A stretch of DNA of 19,637 nucleotides from an uncultured Acidimicrobiales bacterium (GTDB lineage: Bacteria; Actinomycetota; Acidimicrobiia; Acidimicrobiales; Aldehydirespiratoraceae), in NCBI GenBank assembly GCA_938091985.1, contig CALKOE010000212.1:1-19637 (forward strand), written 5' to 3'. A model generated the notes under the pieces. The model saw only the letters and a program-made list of their open reading frames with translations. It did no database searches and had not been told where the DNA came from. Within the stretch, counting starts at the first letter, position 1. Each line of letters begins with the position of its first letter. Position numbers and translations under genes: made by a program. This document shows, one piece after another, positions 1-8,108 of this stretch.

Positions 1-601
1 GGGAAGTGACGGTCGTGGAGGTCGTGGTGCCTACGGTTGTAGACGTGGTGGGCGGGGTGGTGGTGGCCGGCGGGGGAGAGGTCGTCACCGGCGGCGCGGT
101 GGTCGCCGGTGGCGTGCTTCCCGGGAGCTGCAGGAATCGGTGGGTCGTGTAGAGGGCTGAGTCCTTCCACACGACGCCCACGCCGATCTGCGTGAACGAC
201 GGGTCGATGATGTTGGCGTAGTGGCCGGAGCTGGCGACGAACGCGTCGACCAGCACCTGCACATTGGCACCCACGCCGACGTTCTCGCCGAGCTTCGACC
301 ACGGTCCCGAATAGCCGGCACTGATCGGGCTCGCGTGGAAGATCTCACCGGCATCGGCCATCACCTGGGCATGGCCTCGTGACAGATTCGACAACTCGAC
401 GTTGACCGTGAACGCCGGGAGTCCTTGACTTGTCCGCACCTGATTCAGAGCGGCGACAAAGGCGGACTCGTCGCCAGCTGATGCCGCGACCGGTTCGGCC
501 GGTCGCCAAAGCAGCGAGCCGACGACAGCGAGGGCGGCAACAACGACGAAAACGATCCGACGCGGGTTGCGTTGGCGACGGGTATCCGGGGCGCGGTGCA
601 T
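1..601 (-). CDS. Secreted CAP-domain (SCP/PR-1-like) protein, C-terminus cut by window edge
   Basis: Translating leftward from the ATG at 601 gives 200 open codons to the window edge, with no stop. Residues 1-15 are basic (RRQRNPRR), and 16-32 form a hydrophobic signal peptide or anchor. Residues about 43-158 look like a CAP domain: His89 in 'IFHASP', 'GENVG' at 105-109 and 'GHYANII' at 126-132, which match the conserved His/Glu and GHxxNI motifs of the family. From about residue 160 the chain is a Thr/Pro/Val-rich spacer, probably cell-wall spanning or glycosylated. An AAGG-type ribosome site lies 5 bases before the ATG. CAP proteins are extracellular with varied roles, so no specific activity can be given. 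It is divergent from the acyl-CoA synthetase gene. I am confident of the fold; total length and C-terminal end are unknown. Confidence 0.85.
   Translation of the reverse strand, partial: MHRAPDTRRQRNPRRIVFVVVAALAVVGSLLWRPAEPVAASAGDESAFVAALNQVRTSQGLPAFTVNVELSNLSRGHAQVMADAGEIFHASPISAGYSGPWSKLGENVGVGANVQVLVDAFVASSGHYANIIDPSFTQIGVGVVWKDSALYTTHRFLQLPGSTPPATTAPPVTTSPPPATTTPPTTSTTVGTTTSTTVTS
2..121 (-). repeat. Low-complexity Thr/Pro/Val-coding stretch
   Basis: This stretch encodes the tail of the CAP protein as runs of Thr, Pro and Val (for example PPATTTPPTTSTTV). It is degenerate trinucleotide-rich DNA, not an exact tandem array. Such tails commonly span the cell wall in Actinobacteria. It continues past the window edge. 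Confidence 0.6.
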
Positions 602-681
602 GACACCTTCCCTTCGGCCGGTGAGACGGATCCTTGAGTCGACCAACGCCGGTGGGTCGAGGTCGTGGCATCATCTGCCCC

Positions 682-2175
682 GTGAATCTCGCGACCCTGC
701 TCGAAGACCATCCCGGCGACCGAACAGCGTTGGTAGCTGCTGGTGATCGAATCAGCTACGGCCGGCTGCGCGACGAGATCGACGCCACCCGCGGCGTGCT
801 CTCTCGTCTCGGCCTTCAGGAAGGGGATCGCATCGCGATCCTCTGCGGTACGAACCCTCGCTTTGTGCGGGCCTGGTTCGCCATCATCGGCGCCGGCTTC
901 GTGGCGGTGCCGCTGAACCCGCAGGCACCGACCCCAGAGGTCGAACGCGAGCTCGTGTCGGTTGGCGTGCGCGCGGTCATCGCCGGTCCCGCCGGCATCG
1001 CCGCCCTCTCTTCGCTCGACCGGGCGCGAGTGCCAAGCCTCGAGTTCGTCTTCGCACCCGAGGGAACTGATTTCGACGGAGCGGTCGATCTCGACGAGGC
1101 AATGCAGTTCGACAATGGCGCTCCCATCGTCGAACGCGACGACGACGACCTCTGTGCCCTGCTCTTCACGAGCGGCACAGCGGGCAGCCCGAAGGCGGCC
1201 AAGCTCAGCCACGGCAACTTCGCAGCCAATCTCCGCCAGATGATGTCTCGCCCCGATCAGGTGACCCGGCCCGACGACGTCTCGATCTGCGTCGTGCCGA
1301 TGTTTCACGTGCTCGGGCTGAACTCCATCCTCAACCTCGCGATGTGGGTGGGTGCCACGCTCATCCTCGTCGAGCGGTTCGACCCTGCGTCGATGATCGA
1401 TCTCATCGCCGACGAGCGGGTGACGGTGTTGGCCGGCCCGCCGACGATGTGGTCGGCGCTGACCCATGTCGACGATGCCGACCCCGCCTCTTTCGCGTCA
1501 CTGCGACTGGCCGTCTCCGGTGCCGCCGCCATCCCCGACCGTGTGGTGCACGACGCCCGCGACCGGCTCGGTTTCCGCATTCATGAGGGCTACGGCCTCA
1601 CCGAGGCGAGCCCGTCAGTCTCGATTGCGTCGGGCGACGATCCAGTGGGCTCCATCGGCCGCCCGATCCCCGGCGTCGAGGTGCGACTGGTCGACGATGA
1701 AGGCGACGACGTTTACATCGGCGATGCCGGCGAAGTGCTCGTGCGCGGCCCCAACGTTTTCCAGGGGTACCTCGATGATCCCGACGCCACAGATCGCGTG
1801 CTCGATGCCGATGGCTGGCTTCACACCGGCGACATGGCAGTGGTGGACGACGACGGTGTGCTCTTCCTCGTCGACCGGGCGAAGGACCTGATCATCGTCA
1901 GCGGATTCAACGTCTACCCGGCAGAGGTCGAGCGGGTGCTCGAAACCCACCCCGCCGTCGCCGAGGCGGGGGTGGTCGGAGTGCCCCACCCGCACAGCGG
2001 TGAGGCGGTGAAGGCGTTCGTCGTGGTTGCGCGAGGTCACGCCGTCGAGGAGGACGACTTGATCGACTGGTGCGCCACCGAACTCGCTCGTTACAAGTGC
2101 CCGACCAAGGTCGACGTGGTCGATGAGATCCCGCGAGGGATGGGCGGCAAGGTTCTTCGGCGAGAACTGCGATAG
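682..2175 (+). CDS. Acyl-CoA synthetase (AMP-forming, class I adenylate-forming enzyme)
   Basis: This 497-residue protein should activate a carboxylate, most likely a fatty acid, through an acyl-AMP to an acyl-CoA in the cytoplasm. The adenylate-forming motifs appear in order: the phosphate loop TSGTAGSPK at 163-171, GYGLTE at 303-308, the TGD motif in GWLHTGD ending near 384, the hinge region DRAKDLIIVSGFN, and the C-terminal catalytic lysine in GMGGK at about 490. Length is normal for short or medium fatty-acyl-CoA ligases. The GTG at 682 is preferred because homology-like sequence (NLATLLEDHPGDRTALV) begins there. An in-frame ATG at 634 would add 16 arginine- and glycine-rich residues. A weak CATCAT box 7 bases before the GTG could make it leaderless. 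The exact substrate cannot be read from sequence. Its stop codon abuts that of the convergent gene. Confidence 0.9.
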   Translation: MNLATLLEDHPGDRTALVAAGDRISYGRLRDEIDATRGVLSRLGLQEGDRIAILCGTNPRFVRAWFAIIGAGFVAVPLNPQAPTPEVERELVSVGVRAVIAGPAGIAALSSLDRARVPSLEFVFAPEGTDFDGAVDLDEAMQFDNGAPIVERDDDDLCALLFTSGTAGSPKAAKLSHGNFAANLRQMMSRPDQVTRPDDVSICVVPMFHVLGLNSILNLAMWVGATLILVERFDPASMIDLIADERVTVLAGPPTMWSALTHVDDADPASFASLRLAVSGAAAIPDRVVHDARDRLGFRIHEGYGLTEASPSVSIASGDDPVGSIGRPIPGVEVRLVDDEGDDVYIGDAGEVLVRGPNVFQGYLDDPDATDRVLDADGWLHTGDMAVVDDDGVLFLVDRAKDLIIVSGFNVYPAEVERVLETHPAVAEAGVVGVPHPHSGEAVKAFVVVARGHAVEEDDLIDWCATELARYKCPTKVDVVDEIPRGMGGKVLRRELR

Positions 2176-2856
2176 CTACGCAGCGGTTCGGGTTGCGGCT
2201 CTGGTGCAGACCTGTCCGATCAGCACGATGAGGAAGATGCCGGCACCGACCCACATGATTCCGCCGACTGCGCCCATCTGATCACTGGTGATCGCGTTGT
2301 CGAGGGTGTCGGTCTGGTTGAAGCCGCGGTCGAGCACGCTGCCGACCATGAAGAGCACCCACCAGGCCCACATGAAGCCGGAGGGATTCGTTCCCTCTCC
2401 TCGGCCGTCATCGAGCAGTTCCTGCGTCATCTTTGCCGGACGCCAGAAGTTGAGGAACGGCACGAACCAGGCGCCGATCGCCCAGCCGGCGGCGTGTTTC
2501 GCCACGCCTCGCTGGACGAGGTTCGAGTAGGCGCGGTGAAACCAAGCCAGGAAGATGATGCCGCTCACGAGCAGGGCGACGAGGAAGATGCCGGCGAAGA
2601 GCTGCACGCGATCGTCGGCCGACACCAAGTCGTCGAAGCTCGCTCCTGACGCACCGTCGCGAAAGTCGGTCGCCACCTGGCTGCGGTCCCACTGGCTCCA
2701 GGCGAGCAGCGCGACCACGAGCGTGCTCACGCCGACCGCAATCTGCGCAGCTCTGCCGAGTTCGCCGATCGGGCGGGCCGGCTGAGCCGGCTGGGCCGGC
2801 GGCGGTGGGGGCTGGGGGATCTCGCCGCTGTTCGGTCCGTCTGGGGTGTCCGTCAT
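2176..2856 (-). CDS. DUF4328-type multi-pass membrane protein
   Basis: The 226-residue protein has a proline-rich cytoplasmic head at 1-30 (PQPPPPPAQPAQPARP) followed by about four hydrophobic segments. The middle carries aromatic motifs typical of DUF4328, namely FLAWFHRAYSNL and WFVPFLNFWRP. The role of this family is not established. The ATG at 2856 is chosen because a purine-rich site (AGGCAGGGA) lies directly upstream. A longer frame reaching 2928 would run through the Rex operator and is unlikely. The gene diverges from rex and shares a 92-base intergenic region with it, so Rex may influence it. That regulatory link is inference. Confidence 0.75.
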   Translation of the reverse strand: MTDTPDGPNSGEIPQPPPPPAQPAQPARPIGELGRAAQIAVGVSTLVVALLAWSQWDRSQVATDFRDGASGASFDDLVSADDRVQLFAGIFLVALLVSGIIFLAWFHRAYSNLVQRGVAKHAAGWAIGAWFVPFLNFWRPAKMTQELLDDGRGEGTNPSGFMWAWWVLFMVGSVLDRGFNQTDTLDNAITSDQMGAVGGIMWVGAGIFLIVLIGQVCTRAATRTAA

Positions 2857-2912
2857 TCCCTGCCTTTCGCTGCGCCATGCATAGTCGGCTCGCGAACTAC
2901 GCGCTCGTGCGC

Positions 2913-2930
2913 TTGTGAAAACGTTCACGA
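2913..2930 (+). promoter_or_regulatory. Rex operator (ROP site) upstream of rex
   Basis: The sequence TTGTGAA-AACG-TTCACGA matches the Rex consensus TTGTGAA-N4-TTCACAA at 13 of 14 fixed positions. It lies 18 bases before the rex start and overlaps the expected -35 region. Rex binding here would repress rex and the downstream hem genes when the NADH/NAD+ ratio is low, as described for the Streptomyces rex-hemACD operon. Confidence 0.9.
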
Positions 2931-2948
2931 ATTCCGTACCGTGGGGGT
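2913..2948 (+). promoter_or_regulatory. Predicted rex promoter, apparently leaderless
   Basis: TTGTGA at 2913-2918 and TACCGT at 2937-2942 are spaced 18 bases, a plausible -35/-10 pair. The -10 ends 6 bases before the GTG at 2949, and no Shine-Dalgarno sequence is obvious, so transcription probably starts at or next to the start codon. The -35 element lies inside the Rex operator, which explains how binding would block transcription. Confidence 0.65.
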
Positions 2949-3602
2949 GTGGCTACAGGACACATCCCCGAGGCGACGGTCGCCCGACTGCCGGTCTACC
3001 TGCGCAGTCTCACCGAGCTTGCCGCCGCCGGTGACGCCACCACCTCGTCTGATGTCCTGGCTGAGCGTGCGGGTGTCAACCCGGCGAAGGTGCGCAAGGA
3101 CCTGAGCTATCTCGGCACCCATGGCACCCGCGGTGTCGGCTACGACGTCCGCCACCTCACCTTCGAGGTCAGCCGTGCCCTTGGTGTCGCCAACACCTGG
3201 CCCGTGGTGGTGTGTGGACTGGGAAACCTGGGTCGGGCGCTCGCGAAACACACAGGATTCACCGAGCGCGGGTTCCCGGTCGTCGCCGCGGTCGACATCG
3301 ACCCGGCCATCACCGGCACCACCGTCGACGATGTTCCCGTCCACTCGCCCGACCAGATCGCCGAGCTCGTGGCGGCCCACGGGGTTGCCATCGGGGTGAT
3401 CGCCACGCCGGGCAATGCCGCGCAGGAGACCGCCGATCTTCTCGTGGCCGCCGGCGTGCGCTCGATCCTCGACTTCAGTTCGACAGTCGTGACCGTGCCG
3501 GACCACGTCGAGGTCCGTACAGTTGACCTGTCGACCGAACTCCAGATCCTCGGGTTCCATCTCCACCAGGATCTCCCGCCAGAGGTTGGCAAAACTCCCT
3601 GA
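2949..3602 (+). CDS. rex: Redox-sensing transcriptional repressor Rex
   Basis: Rex senses the NADH/NAD+ ratio and represses respiratory and related genes when NADH is low. The 217-residue protein has the expected layout: an N-terminal winged-helix DNA-binding domain (about 1-77, including NPAKVRKDLSYLG and GTRGVGY) and a Rossmann NAD(H)-binding domain with GLGNLG at 90-95, followed by VDIDP with an acidic residue at the end of the second strand. A C-terminal helix (LQILGFHLHQD) suits the domain-swapping segment. The start is GTG. A Rex operator in its own promoter predicts autoregulation. The next genes are hemA, hemC and hemD, the same order as the rex-hemACD operon characterised in Streptomyces coelicolor. 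Confidence 0.96.
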   Translation: MATGHIPEATVARLPVYLRSLTELAAAGDATTSSDVLAERAGVNPAKVRKDLSYLGTHGTRGVGYDVRHLTFEVSRALGVANTWPVVVCGLGNLGRALAKHTGFTERGFPVVAAVDIDPAITGTTVDDVPVHSPDQIAELVAAHGVAIGVIATPGNAAQETADLLVAAGVRSILDFSSTVVTVPDHVEVRTVDLSTELQILGFHLHQDLPPEVGKTP

Positions 3603-3668
3603 TTTCCGTCACCCTGGAGTCAGTTCGCGACCCGCGTTCTTCTCCTCCGTCCCGCAAGGTCTGCTTTC

Positions 3669-4928
3669 GTGTCGATCGTCGCCATCGGTTGCAATCACCG
3701 GTCGACTCCGCTCGCCAAACTCGAGCGGATGACCATCGCGTCCGACGACATGTCGAAGGCGCTCTCCGGTCTGGGTGAAGCCGACCACCTCTCCGAGGTG
3801 GTCGTGATCTCGACCTGCAACCGGATCGAGGTCTACGCCTTCGCCGAGCGTTTCCATGGCGGCTACCAAGACGTTCGTGAGTTTCTCGCTCGCCATGCCG
3901 GACTCGCCCCGGAGGAGGTCGCCGACCACCTCTATGCGCACCACGATGCGGAAGCCGTGCGCCACCTCTTCTCCGTGGCCGCTGGACTCGACTCGGCAGT
4001 GGTCGGAGAACACGAGATCCTCGGCCAGGTTCGCGACTCCTGGGAGATGGCCCGTACCGAGGGCACGATCGGGTCGATGCTCGGCGGGCTCTTTCGCCAC
4101 GCGGTCGAAACCGGCAAGCGGGCTCGCACCGAAACCTCCATCGCCCGTGGGATCGCATCGGTCTCGCAGGCCGCAGTCGCCCTTGCCGATGATCGCACCG
4201 GCGGCATCAGCGGCCGAACGGTGCTGGTGATCGGTGCCGGCGAGATGGCAGAGGGCACGGTCAAGTCGCTCGCCAAGGCCGGTGCCGCCGAGGTCATGGT
4301 GGCCAACCGCACGTGGGAGCGAGCCGTTTCGCTTGCGGCTGCGTGCGACGGTCGGGCAGTTCCGCTCGACCAGCTGAGCGAGGCGCTCTTGCGCGTCGAC
4401 GTTCTCGTCACCACAACCGGTGCCCAAGACCTGATCCTCGAAGCGGCCGACATCAACTCCCTCGCCGACCAGCGTGACGAGCGGGGCCTCGTGATCGTCG
4501 ATGTCGCCGTTCCCCGTGATGTCGACCCCGCCGCCCGGCAAATTCCCGGCGTGACGTTGCTCGACATGGACGACATCGGTGCGTTCATCGACAAGGGTCT
4601 CGAGGGGCGCAACAACGAAGTCGAGAGTGTCCGAGCGATCGTCGACGCTGAGGTCGACCGCTACCAGGCCATGGTCTCCGCCCGCGAGGTCGCCCCGCTC
4701 ATCTCCGACCTGCGGCTCTCCGCCGAACACGTGCGGACGGCCGAACTCGACCGCTTCTCGGCCAAACTCGCCGCTCTGGGACCCGCCGAGCGTGAGGCTG
4801 TCGAGGCGCTCACCAAGGGCATCGTCAACAAGCTTCTCCACGAACCGACCGTCCGGCTCAAGGGCGCGGCGGGCCGTGCTCGTGGCGAGCGGTTGGCCGA
4901 GTCGCTTCGCGACCTGTTCGACCTCTGA
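3669..4928 (+). CDS. hemA: Glutamyl-tRNA reductase
   Basis: The enzyme reduces glutamyl-tRNA(Glu) with NADPH to glutamate-1-semialdehyde, the first committed step of C5 tetrapyrrole synthesis. The 419-residue protein carries the catalytic cysteine at Cys50 in STCNR, the VGEHEILGQV segment at about 112-121, an NADPH-binding loop GAGEMA at 189-194, and a C-terminal helical dimerisation domain. The GTG at 3669 is preceded by a modest AAGG site 8 bases away and gives the usual N-terminus (IVAIGCNHRSTPL). It lies 66 bases after rex and is probably co-transcribed with it, which puts heme precursor supply under redox control. Confidence 0.97.
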   Translation: MSIVAIGCNHRSTPLAKLERMTIASDDMSKALSGLGEADHLSEVVVISTCNRIEVYAFAERFHGGYQDVREFLARHAGLAPEEVADHLYAHHDAEAVRHLFSVAAGLDSAVVGEHEILGQVRDSWEMARTEGTIGSMLGGLFRHAVETGKRARTETSIARGIASVSQAAVALADDRTGGISGRTVLVIGAGEMAEGTVKSLAKAGAAEVMVANRTWERAVSLAAACDGRAVPLDQLSEALLRVDVLVTTTGAQDLILEAADINSLADQRDERGLVIVDVAVPRDVDPAARQIPGVTLLDMDDIGAFIDKGLEGRNNEVESVRAIVDAEVDRYQAMVSAREVAPLISDLRLSAEHVRTAELDRFSAKLAALGPAEREAVEALTKGIVNKLLHEPTVRLKGAAGRARGERLAESLRDLFDL

Positions 4929-4938
4929 GGCCTCGACC

Positions 4939-5835
4939 GTGACCTTGCGGGCGGCCACTCGAGGAAGCGCTCTCGCGCGCTGGCAGACCCGCCACGTCGG
5001 CGCATTGCTCACCGCGGGGCCTCATGGTGCCGGGGTCGAAGAGGTGATCGTGTCGACGCTCGGCGATCGCGACAAGACCACACCGCTGCACGAGATCGGC
5101 GGCAAGGGAGTGTTCGTCAAGGAAGTTCAGGCTGCAGTGCTCGACGGCCGAGCTGACCTCGCGGTCCACTCCGGCAAAGACATGCCGGCGGAGGTCCCCG
5201 ACGGTCTCGTGCTCGTGGCCATTCCCGAGCGGGCCGACGCCCGCGATGCACTCGTCGGTTGTCGCTGGGACGACCTGGCACCGGGCGCCCATGTCGCAAC
5301 GGGATCGGTGCGGCGGCGCGCCCAGATGGCATGGCACCGACCCGATCTCCGCTTCTCCGAGCTGCGCGGCAACGTGCCCACTCGCATGGAGAAGGCGGCC
5401 GATTTCGACGCCATCGTGGTTGCTGCTGCAGCGATCGACCGGCTCGAGCTTTCTGCCGAGATCATCGACCGGCTCGATCCGGTCGTGATGCTGCCGCAGG
5501 TCGCCCAGGGCGCACTCGCGATCGAATGTCGCTCCGACGATCATGCGACGATCGCCGCGCTCGCGACGATCGACCACGCCGACTCGCGCCGAGCGGTCGA
5601 TGCCGAACGTGCATTCCTCTCCGAGTTGGGCGGCGACTGCGACCTGCCTGCCGGAGCCCACGCGGTGCTCGTCGGTGACGAGATCGAAATTGTGGCCATG
5701 CTGTCGTCACTCGACGGTCGTGTCTTGATCCGCGAGCGCCGGCGCGGTGACGAACCCGATGCGCTTGGTCGGGCGGTCGCTCGGTTCCTGCTCGACGATT
5801 CGGGCGGAACAGACTTGCTGTCGGACGCTCGATGA
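4939..5835 (+). CDS. hemC: Porphobilinogen deaminase (hydroxymethylbilane synthase)
   Basis: The enzyme joins four porphobilinogen units into hydroxymethylbilane. The 298-residue protein has the N-terminal RAATRGSALARWQT motif, catalytic aspartate Asp81 in HSGKDMP (usually HSMKD), the substrate-binding arginine cluster GSVRRR at 122-127, and the dipyrromethane cofactor cysteine Cys234 in LGGDCDLPAG. The frame stays open upstream into hemA, but the GTG at 4939 gives the correct family length and N-terminus, with a GAGG site 8 bases before it. It starts 10 bases after the hemA stop. Its stop overlaps the hemD start by 4 bases (ATGA), which indicates translational coupling. Confidence 0.96.
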   Translation: MTLRAATRGSALARWQTRHVGALLTAGPHGAGVEEVIVSTLGDRDKTTPLHEIGGKGVFVKEVQAAVLDGRADLAVHSGKDMPAEVPDGLVLVAIPERADARDALVGCRWDDLAPGAHVATGSVRRRAQMAWHRPDLRFSELRGNVPTRMEKAADFDAIVVAAAAIDRLELSAEIIDRLDPVVMLPQVAQGALAIECRSDDHATIAALATIDHADSRRAVDAERAFLSELGGDCDLPAGAHAVLVGDEIEIVAMLSSLDGRVLIRERRRGDEPDALGRAVARFLLDDSGGTDLLSDAR

Positions 5836-7040
5836 GCGATCTCCCGCTCGACAGCGTGCGGGTGGTGGTCACCCGTTCGAGGGAACAGTCCGCAAGCCTC
5901 ATCGACGCACTGGAGGAGCTCGGTGCGACCGCCGTGCCCATCCCGGTCATCGAGATCACTGATCCACCCGACGGCGGTGCGGCACTTCGATCTGGGCTCG
6001 CGGCACTCCGAGCCGGCGACTGGTTGGTGATCACCAGCCCCAACGGCGCGACCCGTGTCGCCGCGGCGCTCGATGGCCGACCGCTCGCTGCCGGTGTGTC
6101 TACCGCGGTGATCGGGCCGGGCACGAAGGCTCGGGCCGAAGCCGCCAGCCTCACGGTGGACCTCGTCCCGTCATCATCGATCGCAGAGGGGCTGCTCGAG
6201 GTTCTTCCGCTGCCCGCAGCGGGCGGTGGCACCATGCTCCTGGCTCGGGCCGAACAGGCGCGCTCGCTGCTGCCCGACGGTCTACGGGCCCGAGGATGGA
6301 CCGTCGACGACATCCCCGCGTATCGCACGGTGGCCGTGCCGGTCAGCCCCGACGATGTCGAGGCGTGTCGTCACGCTGATGTCGCCGCGTTCACCTCAGC
6401 TTCGACCGTGCGCCACCTCGTCGAGGGGGTCGGTCGGGAGAACCTCCCGCCGGTGTTGGCCTGTATCGGCCCGGCAACGGCGGACCAGGCGGCTGCACTC
6501 GATCTCACGGCCCATGTCGAAGCGCAGGACCACACGATTCCGGGTCTTGTCGATTCGATCGCGGCGGCGATTCCGCAGATGGTGTTGCTCCGGCCCGAAC
6601 CTGCGGCCGCCGCCGATTCGCAGTGGATGCTCGAGCAGTACTTCGCAGAGATCGATGAGCGGTTCGACTCGGGTCTCGATCGCGACAACGTGCTCACGAC
6701 CGACCTTGACGAGATCACTCCGCCCGCCGGTCTGTTTCTGGCCGGCCGTCTGGGCGGCCAACCGGTGGCCTGCGGTGTGCTGAAGATCGTGGAGCCCGGT
6801 GTCGCCGACATCAAGCGGATGTGGGTGAGCGAGCAGGTGCGGGGCCGCGGCGTGGGGCGGCGGCTCTTGCAGCGCCTCGTTGCCGAAGCGCGAGCAATGG
6901 GACTGCGGCGAGTGCAGCTCGAAACCAATCGCGTGCTCACCGAAGCGATCGCGTTGTATCGAAGCGAGGGCTTCACAGAGGTGGACGCGTTCAACTCCGA
7001 ACCCCATGCCCACCACTGGTTCGCGCTCGACTTCAGCTGA
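5832..7040 (+). CDS. hemD: Uroporphyrinogen-III synthase fused to a GNAT acetyltransferase domain
   Basis: Residues 1 to about 248 form a HemD domain, which closes hydroxymethylbilane to uroporphyrinogen III. Visible signs are VVVTRSREQS near the start, LVITSPNGATRV (65-76), TAVIGPGTKARAEA (91-104), FTSASTVRHL (187-196) and the terminal HTIPGLVDSIAAAI. From about residue 250 (VLLRPEP) a GNAT fold follows, with the acetyl-CoA loop QVRGRGVGRRLL at 335-346 and ALYRSEGF near 375-381. The total of 402 residues is about 150 longer than HemD alone, and the two domains are in one uninterrupted frame. An internal ATG at 6579 lies at the domain border, but I see no ribosome site for it. The acyl acceptor is unknown. 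Actinobacterial HemD is often fused to a CobA-type methyltransferase, so this fusion partner is unusual. Confidence 0.9.
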   Translation: MSDLPLDSVRVVVTRSREQSASLIDALEELGATAVPIPVIEITDPPDGGAALRSGLAALRAGDWLVITSPNGATRVAAALDGRPLAAGVSTAVIGPGTKARAEAASLTVDLVPSSSIAEGLLEVLPLPAAGGGTMLLARAEQARSLLPDGLRARGWTVDDIPAYRTVAVPVSPDDVEACRHADVAAFTSASTVRHLVEGVGRENLPPVLACIGPATADQAAALDLTAHVEAQDHTIPGLVDSIAAAIPQMVLLRPEPAAAADSQWMLEQYFAEIDERFDSGLDRDNVLTTDLDEITPPAGLFLAGRLGGQPVACGVLKIVEPGVADIKRMWVSEQVRGRGVGRRLLQRLVAEARAMGLRRVQLETNRVLTEAIALYRSEGFTEVDAFNSEPHAHHWFALDFS

Positions 7041-7080
7041 CTGCCGCCCACTGAGCGTCGAGATGCGCCAATCTGGAGGG

Positions 7081-7416
7081 ATGGCCCGCCTCAGCCCCAG
7101 TCCCGAGCGCGACGATCTCCTTCGGGTGCTCGATGAACTCGCCTCCCTCCTGCGCACCTGGGACGAGAACCGATGGGCCGACTGGATCGAGCGCGATCGG
7201 CGCCTCATCTGCGACGGTCATCCCGATGCCCTCGGCCACCTGCTTGCTGCGTTCGGCGGCATGGGCAGTCTCCGAGACCTGACCATTCACCCTGCGAACG
7301 GTCACGACATCGCCGAGGATCGTGTTCGGCCCGTCAACGACCGGCTGCGAACGATTCGAGGGGCGGCGTTCACCATGGCCACCAATCTCCGCGCCGAGGC
7401 CGAGCTGTCCTTGTGA
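7081..7416 (+). CDS. Small conserved-looking hypothetical protein
   Basis: The frame encodes about 111 residues, mostly helical, with an aromatic/acidic segment (LRTWDENRWADWIERD) and a glycine turn (LLAAFGGMGSLRDL). I have only a vague impression of a small bacterial domain of unknown function with this 'AFGGMGS' pattern, so no function is assigned. A GGAGGG stretch ends immediately before the ATG at 7081, which is too close for a normal ribosome site. The ATG at 7063 is an alternative start. The stop overlaps the GTG of the HAD gene by 4 bases (GTGA). That coupling, plus hem-like codon use, supports a real gene. No membrane segment or metal site is evident. Confidence 0.7.
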   Translation: MARLSPSPERDDLLRVLDELASLLRTWDENRWADWIERDRRLICDGHPDALGHLLAAFGGMGSLRDLTIHPANGHDIAEDRVRPVNDRLRTIRGAAFTMATNLRAEAELSL

Positions 7417-8060
7417 CACCGGCCGCGATCGTCTTCGACTTCGACGGCACGATCGCCGATACCGAGTGGCCCATCTACGAGGTCGCCCGTGACGCCTTCC
7501 GCGCCCACGGTCTCGACTTCGCGCTGGACGAGTGGGTGAAGGGGATCGGCCTTGCCGACAACAAGTCGCTTCCCGAGCTGTTGGAGGATGCGCTGGGTGA
7601 GGCGCCCGACCCGGCGGTGATCGAGGCGGCCGTCAAGCAGCGGGCGGGGTGGAACTCGCGAATGGCAGCGTTCCCGGGGGTCGCCGATGTGATCGCCGCG
7701 GCCAACGCCTGCTCGGTGCCGCTCGCGGTCGCGTCGAGCTCACCGACTTCGTGGGTCGAACCGCATCTCGAGCGGCTCGAGCTCCGTCACCACTTCGTTT
7801 CGATTCGCACCCGCGACCACGTCGACCGGGGCAAGCCGGCGCCCGATCTGTTTCTGGCCGCGGCGGCTGCCCTTGATGTCGACCCTTCGGGCGTGGTCGC
7901 GATCGAGGACTCGCGCCACGGCTGCGCGTCGGCAAAGGCTGCCGGCATGACGTGCGTTGTCGTCCCGAACCGGATCACGGCGCTCGACCCGCCCAACGAC
8001 GCCGACCTCATGCTCGAGTCGCTCCTCGATTTTCCGTTTCGGCGCTTCGGTCTCGCCTGA
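7413..8060 (+). CDS. HAD-superfamily hydrolase (beta-phosphoglucomutase/phosphatase-like)
   Basis: The 215-residue protein has all HAD motifs: DFDGTIADTE with nucleophile Asp9 and acid/base Asp11, the motif II serine stretch AVASSSPTSW, motif III lysine in GKPAPD, and motif IV IEDSRHG. A helical cap lies between motifs I and II, as in subfamily I enzymes close to beta-phosphoglucomutase and phosphoglycolate phosphatase. It should act on a small phosphorylated metabolite in the cytoplasm; the substrate is not readable. The GTG start overlaps the stop of the preceding small gene. It sits inside the hem block between hemD and hemB, but a direct role in tetrapyrrole synthesis is not implied by the motifs. 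Confidence 0.88.
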   Translation: MTPAAIVFDFDGTIADTEWPIYEVARDAFRAHGLDFALDEWVKGIGLADNKSLPELLEDALGEAPDPAVIEAAVKQRAGWNSRMAAFPGVADVIAAANACSVPLAVASSSPTSWVEPHLERLELRHHFVSIRTRDHVDRGKPAPDLFLAAAAALDVDPSGVVAIEDSRHGCASAKAAGMTCVVVPNRITALDPPNDADLMLESLLDFPFRRFGLA

Positions 8061-8108
8061 GAAAAGGTCCCGAACGGACTCCACGCTGCTCGCGACCGCC
8101 TTGCTCGG

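Noticed and set aside
2173..2178. TAGCTA palindrome at the convergent stops of the acyl-CoA synthetase and DUF4328 genes
   Set aside because: It is simply two TAG stop codons back to back; too short to be a terminator or binding site.
3609..5012. Long minus-strand open frame opposite hemA
   Set aside because: Shadow of hemA: His/Asp/Gly-rich translation without domains, in a region where hemA carries all family motifs.
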